From: Rhodoferax sp.
Lineage (GTDB): Bacteria > Pseudomonadota > Gammaproteobacteria > Burkholderiales > Burkholderiaceae_C
Direction: 5' to 3'
Length of the DNA: 39,723 bases
Assembly: GCF_018063565.1 (NCBI RefSeq)
Contig: NZ_JAGPBB010000019.1
Span: forward strand, 1-39,723
Below the pieces are notes generated by a model. That model saw nothing but the letters and a program-made list of their open reading frames with translations, was not told the origin of the DNA and searched no databases. Positions 37,948-39,723 of this stretch are shown here, piece by piece (the first letter of the stretch is position 1; each line of letters starts with the position of its first letter). The position numbers and the translations under genes are program-made.

Positions 37948-37982
37948 CTACGGGAAACGTGTTGCTTCGGGTCACACTGGCC

Positions 37983-39062
37983 TCAGTTGTGCGGATGTGA
38001 TGGTCGTTCAGCGGGTGCGGTAGGGGCATATTTGCTGACAGCTTCCCACAAACCATTCAGGTACACCGCCCCCAGCGCGCGGTCGTACAGGCCATAACCG
38101 GGCTTGCCGGTTTCGCCCCAGATCATGCGACCGTGGTCGGGGCGCACATAACCTTCAAAACCGACGTCATAGTAAGCCTTGACGATGGCCGCCATGTCGA
38201 GTGAACCGTCGCAGGAGTTGTGGGTGGACTCGTAAAAGGTGCCATCCTCTTCGACCTTGACGTTGCGCAAATGGCCAAAGTGGATGCGGCCCTGGCCACC
38301 AAACTCGCGCACCAGCGACGGGATGTTGTTGCACAGATCCGCCCCCAAAGAACCCGAACACAGGGTCAGGCCATTGGCCTTGGAGTCCACGATTTTGACC
38401 AGACGGGCGAGGTCGTCGCGATTTTTGACGATGCGTGGCAGGCCAAAGATGGGGCGCGGCGGATCGTCGGGGTGCATGGCCATCTTGATACCCGCCTCTT
38501 CGGCCACCGGGATGATGGCTTTCAGGAAGTATTCGAGGTTGGTCCACAAGGTTTCTTCGCTGACGCCCTTGTACTCGGCCAGCAGATTCTTGAGCTCTTC
38601 GGGTTTGTAGCTGGCGTCCCAGCCGGGCAGGGATATACCTTGCTCGGGATCAATTTCAGCCACCGACGCGGCATCAAAGGCCAAGGTGGTGCTGCCGTCG
38701 GGCAAGACCTTCGCCATTTCGGTGCGGGTCCAGTCAAACACGGGCATGAAGTTGTAGCAAATCACCTTGACACCCACGGCGGCACAGTTGCGGATGTTTT
38801 GCTGGAAGTTGGCGATCAACCGGTCACGCGTAGGCTTGCCCAGTTTGATGTCTTCGTGCATCGGCACGCTTTCCACCACCTCAAACTTCAGCCCGACGCC
38901 TTCAATGCGCCCACGCAGGGCTTGCAACTTGTCCAGTGGCCAGACTTCACCCACCGGCACGTCATAGATGGCCGAAACAATGCCGTACATGCCGGGAATC
39001 TGGCGGATGTATTCGAGCTTGACGGGGTCGGATTCGCCATACCAGCGGAAGGTCATTTTCAT
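37983..39062 (-). CDS. uxuA: Mannonate dehydratase
   Basis: Dehydrates D-mannonate to 2-keto-3-deoxygluconate in hexuronate breakdown. The 359-residue length matches the shorter UxuA form (Bacillus type, about 360) rather than the E. coli 394. Family blocks visible are TFRWYGE at the start, [30 protein letters not shown] and [10 protein letters not shown], with metal-binding His and Cys residues in these. ATG 39062 has GAGGAA upstream. It is 68 bp downstream of uxuB. The product would pass to a KDG kinase and KDPG aldolase that are not in this window. Confidence 0.95.
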   Translation of the reverse strand: MKMTFRWYGESDPVKLEYIRQIPGMYGIVSAIYDVPVGEVWPLDKLQALRGRIEGVGLKFEVVESVPMHEDIKLGKPTRDRLIANFQQNIRNCAAVGVKVICYNFMPVFDWTRTEMAKVLPDGSTTLAFDAASVAEIDPEQGISLPGWDASYKPEELKNLLAEYKGVSEETLWTNLEYFLKAIIPVAEEAGIKMAMHPDDPPRPIFGLPRIVKNRDDLARLVKIVDSKANGLTLCSGSLGADLCNNIPSLVREFGGQGRIHFGHLRNVKVEEDGTFYESTHNSCDGSLDMAAIVKAYYDVGFEGYVRPDHGRMIWGETGKPGYGLYDRALGAVYLNGLWEAVSKYAPTAPAERPSHPHN

Positions 39063-39130
39063 GGAGTCAATTCCTCAAGGGGGTGAAGGTGGACGTTGAG
39101 TCAGAAAGAGCGCTATTCGATTAGAGTCGA

Positions 39131-39723
39131 TCACAAGGCGATTTGCGTCGCAGTGGCCACTTCAGGATGGCGCGCCAGATCGCAGAAGGCATTCTGCAGC
39201 TCGGCCACAAAACCACGATGGGCCATCAGATCGGTACCGAATATTTTCTGGATTGATAGCAAGTTAAGCACAATTTCATTGGGCTGGAGGCTGATTCTCG
39301 CCTGAAACAGAATGTCGTCAGACAGCGGATCGTTGAGTTTGCCACCGGGGGTGTGGGCGGTTTTCACCGCAAAGTGCATCCAGGCGGCAATCGCTGTGGC
39401 CATACTGGGTGAGGTCAGACCGGCGGCGATGCGCTCACGCAGGGTCGCCAGCAAACGCTGCGGCAACTTTTGTGAACCATCCATGGCGATCTGAGCGGTG
39501 CGGTGCTTGATGGCGGGGTTGCAAAAACGCTGCTTCAAGCTCTCCACATAAGCGGCTGCATCCACGCCCTTGGGTGCCACCAGCACCTCGCGGATCTCCA
39601 CCCATAGTGGATCGAGCAAGGCGGTGATGAGCGGCAACTGCATTGCCTCGGCCACGGTTTCGCGACCCGTGAGCTGACCCAGGTAGGCCAGGGTGGAATG
39701 GGCACCATTGAGACAGCGCAATT
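39131..39723 (-). CDS. uxuB: Mannitol/fructuronate dehydrogenase family, C-terminal part (cut by right edge)
   Basis: The visible 196 residues are the C-terminal domain of the polyol-dehydrogenase family (mannitol dehydrogenase, fructuronate reductase UxuB). LNGAHSTLAYLG, FCNPAIKHRTAQIAMDGSQKLPQR and the HRGF(VAEL) end region match. The methionine at the very edge is internal to the family block, so the real start lies beyond the window. Next to uxuA, fructuronate reductase (giving mannonate) is the likely role. A mannitol or arabinitol dehydrogenase cannot be excluded without the N-terminal half. Confidence 0.88.
   Translation of the reverse strand, partial: LRCLNGAHSTLAYLGQLTGRETVAEAMQLPLITALLDPLWVEIREVLVAPKGVDAAAYVESLKQRFCNPAIKHRTAQIAMDGSQKLPQRLLATLRERIAAGLTSPSMATAIAAWMHFAVKTAHTPGGKLNDPLSDDILFQARISLQPNEIVLNLLSIQKIFGTDLMAHRGFVAELQNAFCDLARHPEVATATQIAL

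Overview
The window reads as chromosomal DNA of a Comamonadaceae betaproteobacterium, most like Rhodoferax or Polaromonas. The reasons are the protein flavour, an SAH riboswitch in front of ahcY, an FNR-type box, and short interspersed repeats of the kind common in that family. This placement is inference, since no search was run. There are 28 protein genes, two of them cut by the window ends. I see no rRNA, tRNA, insertion sequence, phage gene or CRISPR array. Almost every gene feeds or drains a pool of sugar phosphates.

Layout. (1) 1-1207: 5' part of prfC (release factor 3), minus strand, cut by the left edge. (2) 1402-14184: a complete glycogen locus built from two convergent operons. The plus-strand operon pgm-glgC-glgA-malQ makes glucose-1-phosphate, ADP-glucose and linear glucan. 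The minus-strand operon glgP-glgB-glgX branches and degrades it. The two meet tail to tail with 5 bp between stop codons. An FNR-like box stands before pgm. (3) 14358-18218: a methyl-cycle operon of TATAAT promoter, SAH riboswitch, terminator, ahcY, tlyA, metF and a DUF985 cupin gene. (4) 18287-22001, minus strand: galE, a sugar nucleotidyltransferase and a bifunctional manC-type gene, making nucleotide sugars for surface polysaccharide. (5) 22130-23344: an M20 amidohydrolase. (6) 23410-25740, minus strand: zwf-hexR. (7) 25979-32899, plus strand: an ABC importer (binding protein, fused permease, ATPase) followed by tal and pgi, then a HAD phosphatase to 33549. (8) 33535-34964: an alpha/beta hydrolase lipoprotein and a small exported protein. 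(9) 35019-39723, minus strand: uxuB (cut by the right edge), uxuA, a terminator, and TRAP genes dctP-dctQ-dctM, read as a hexuronate uptake and catabolism unit.

The most interesting reading concerns region 7. The importer looks like the family usually annotated as a ferric-iron system (FbpABC/AfuABC). It lies between zwf-hexR and tal-pgi, and its binding protein has a His-Asp pair and a Glu where iron binders have a Tyr-Tyr pair. This fits the AfuABC hexose-6-phosphate importer type. With the HexR-like operator and the 28-bp palindrome in the shared zwf/afuA intergenic region, it would form a sugar-phosphate scavenging module joined to the pentose-phosphate and glucose-6-phosphate enzymes. 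Other notable points are the mutually exclusive SAH aptamer and terminator, a repeat element lying inside the tlyA coding sequence, and loss of the activator-site lysine in GlgC.
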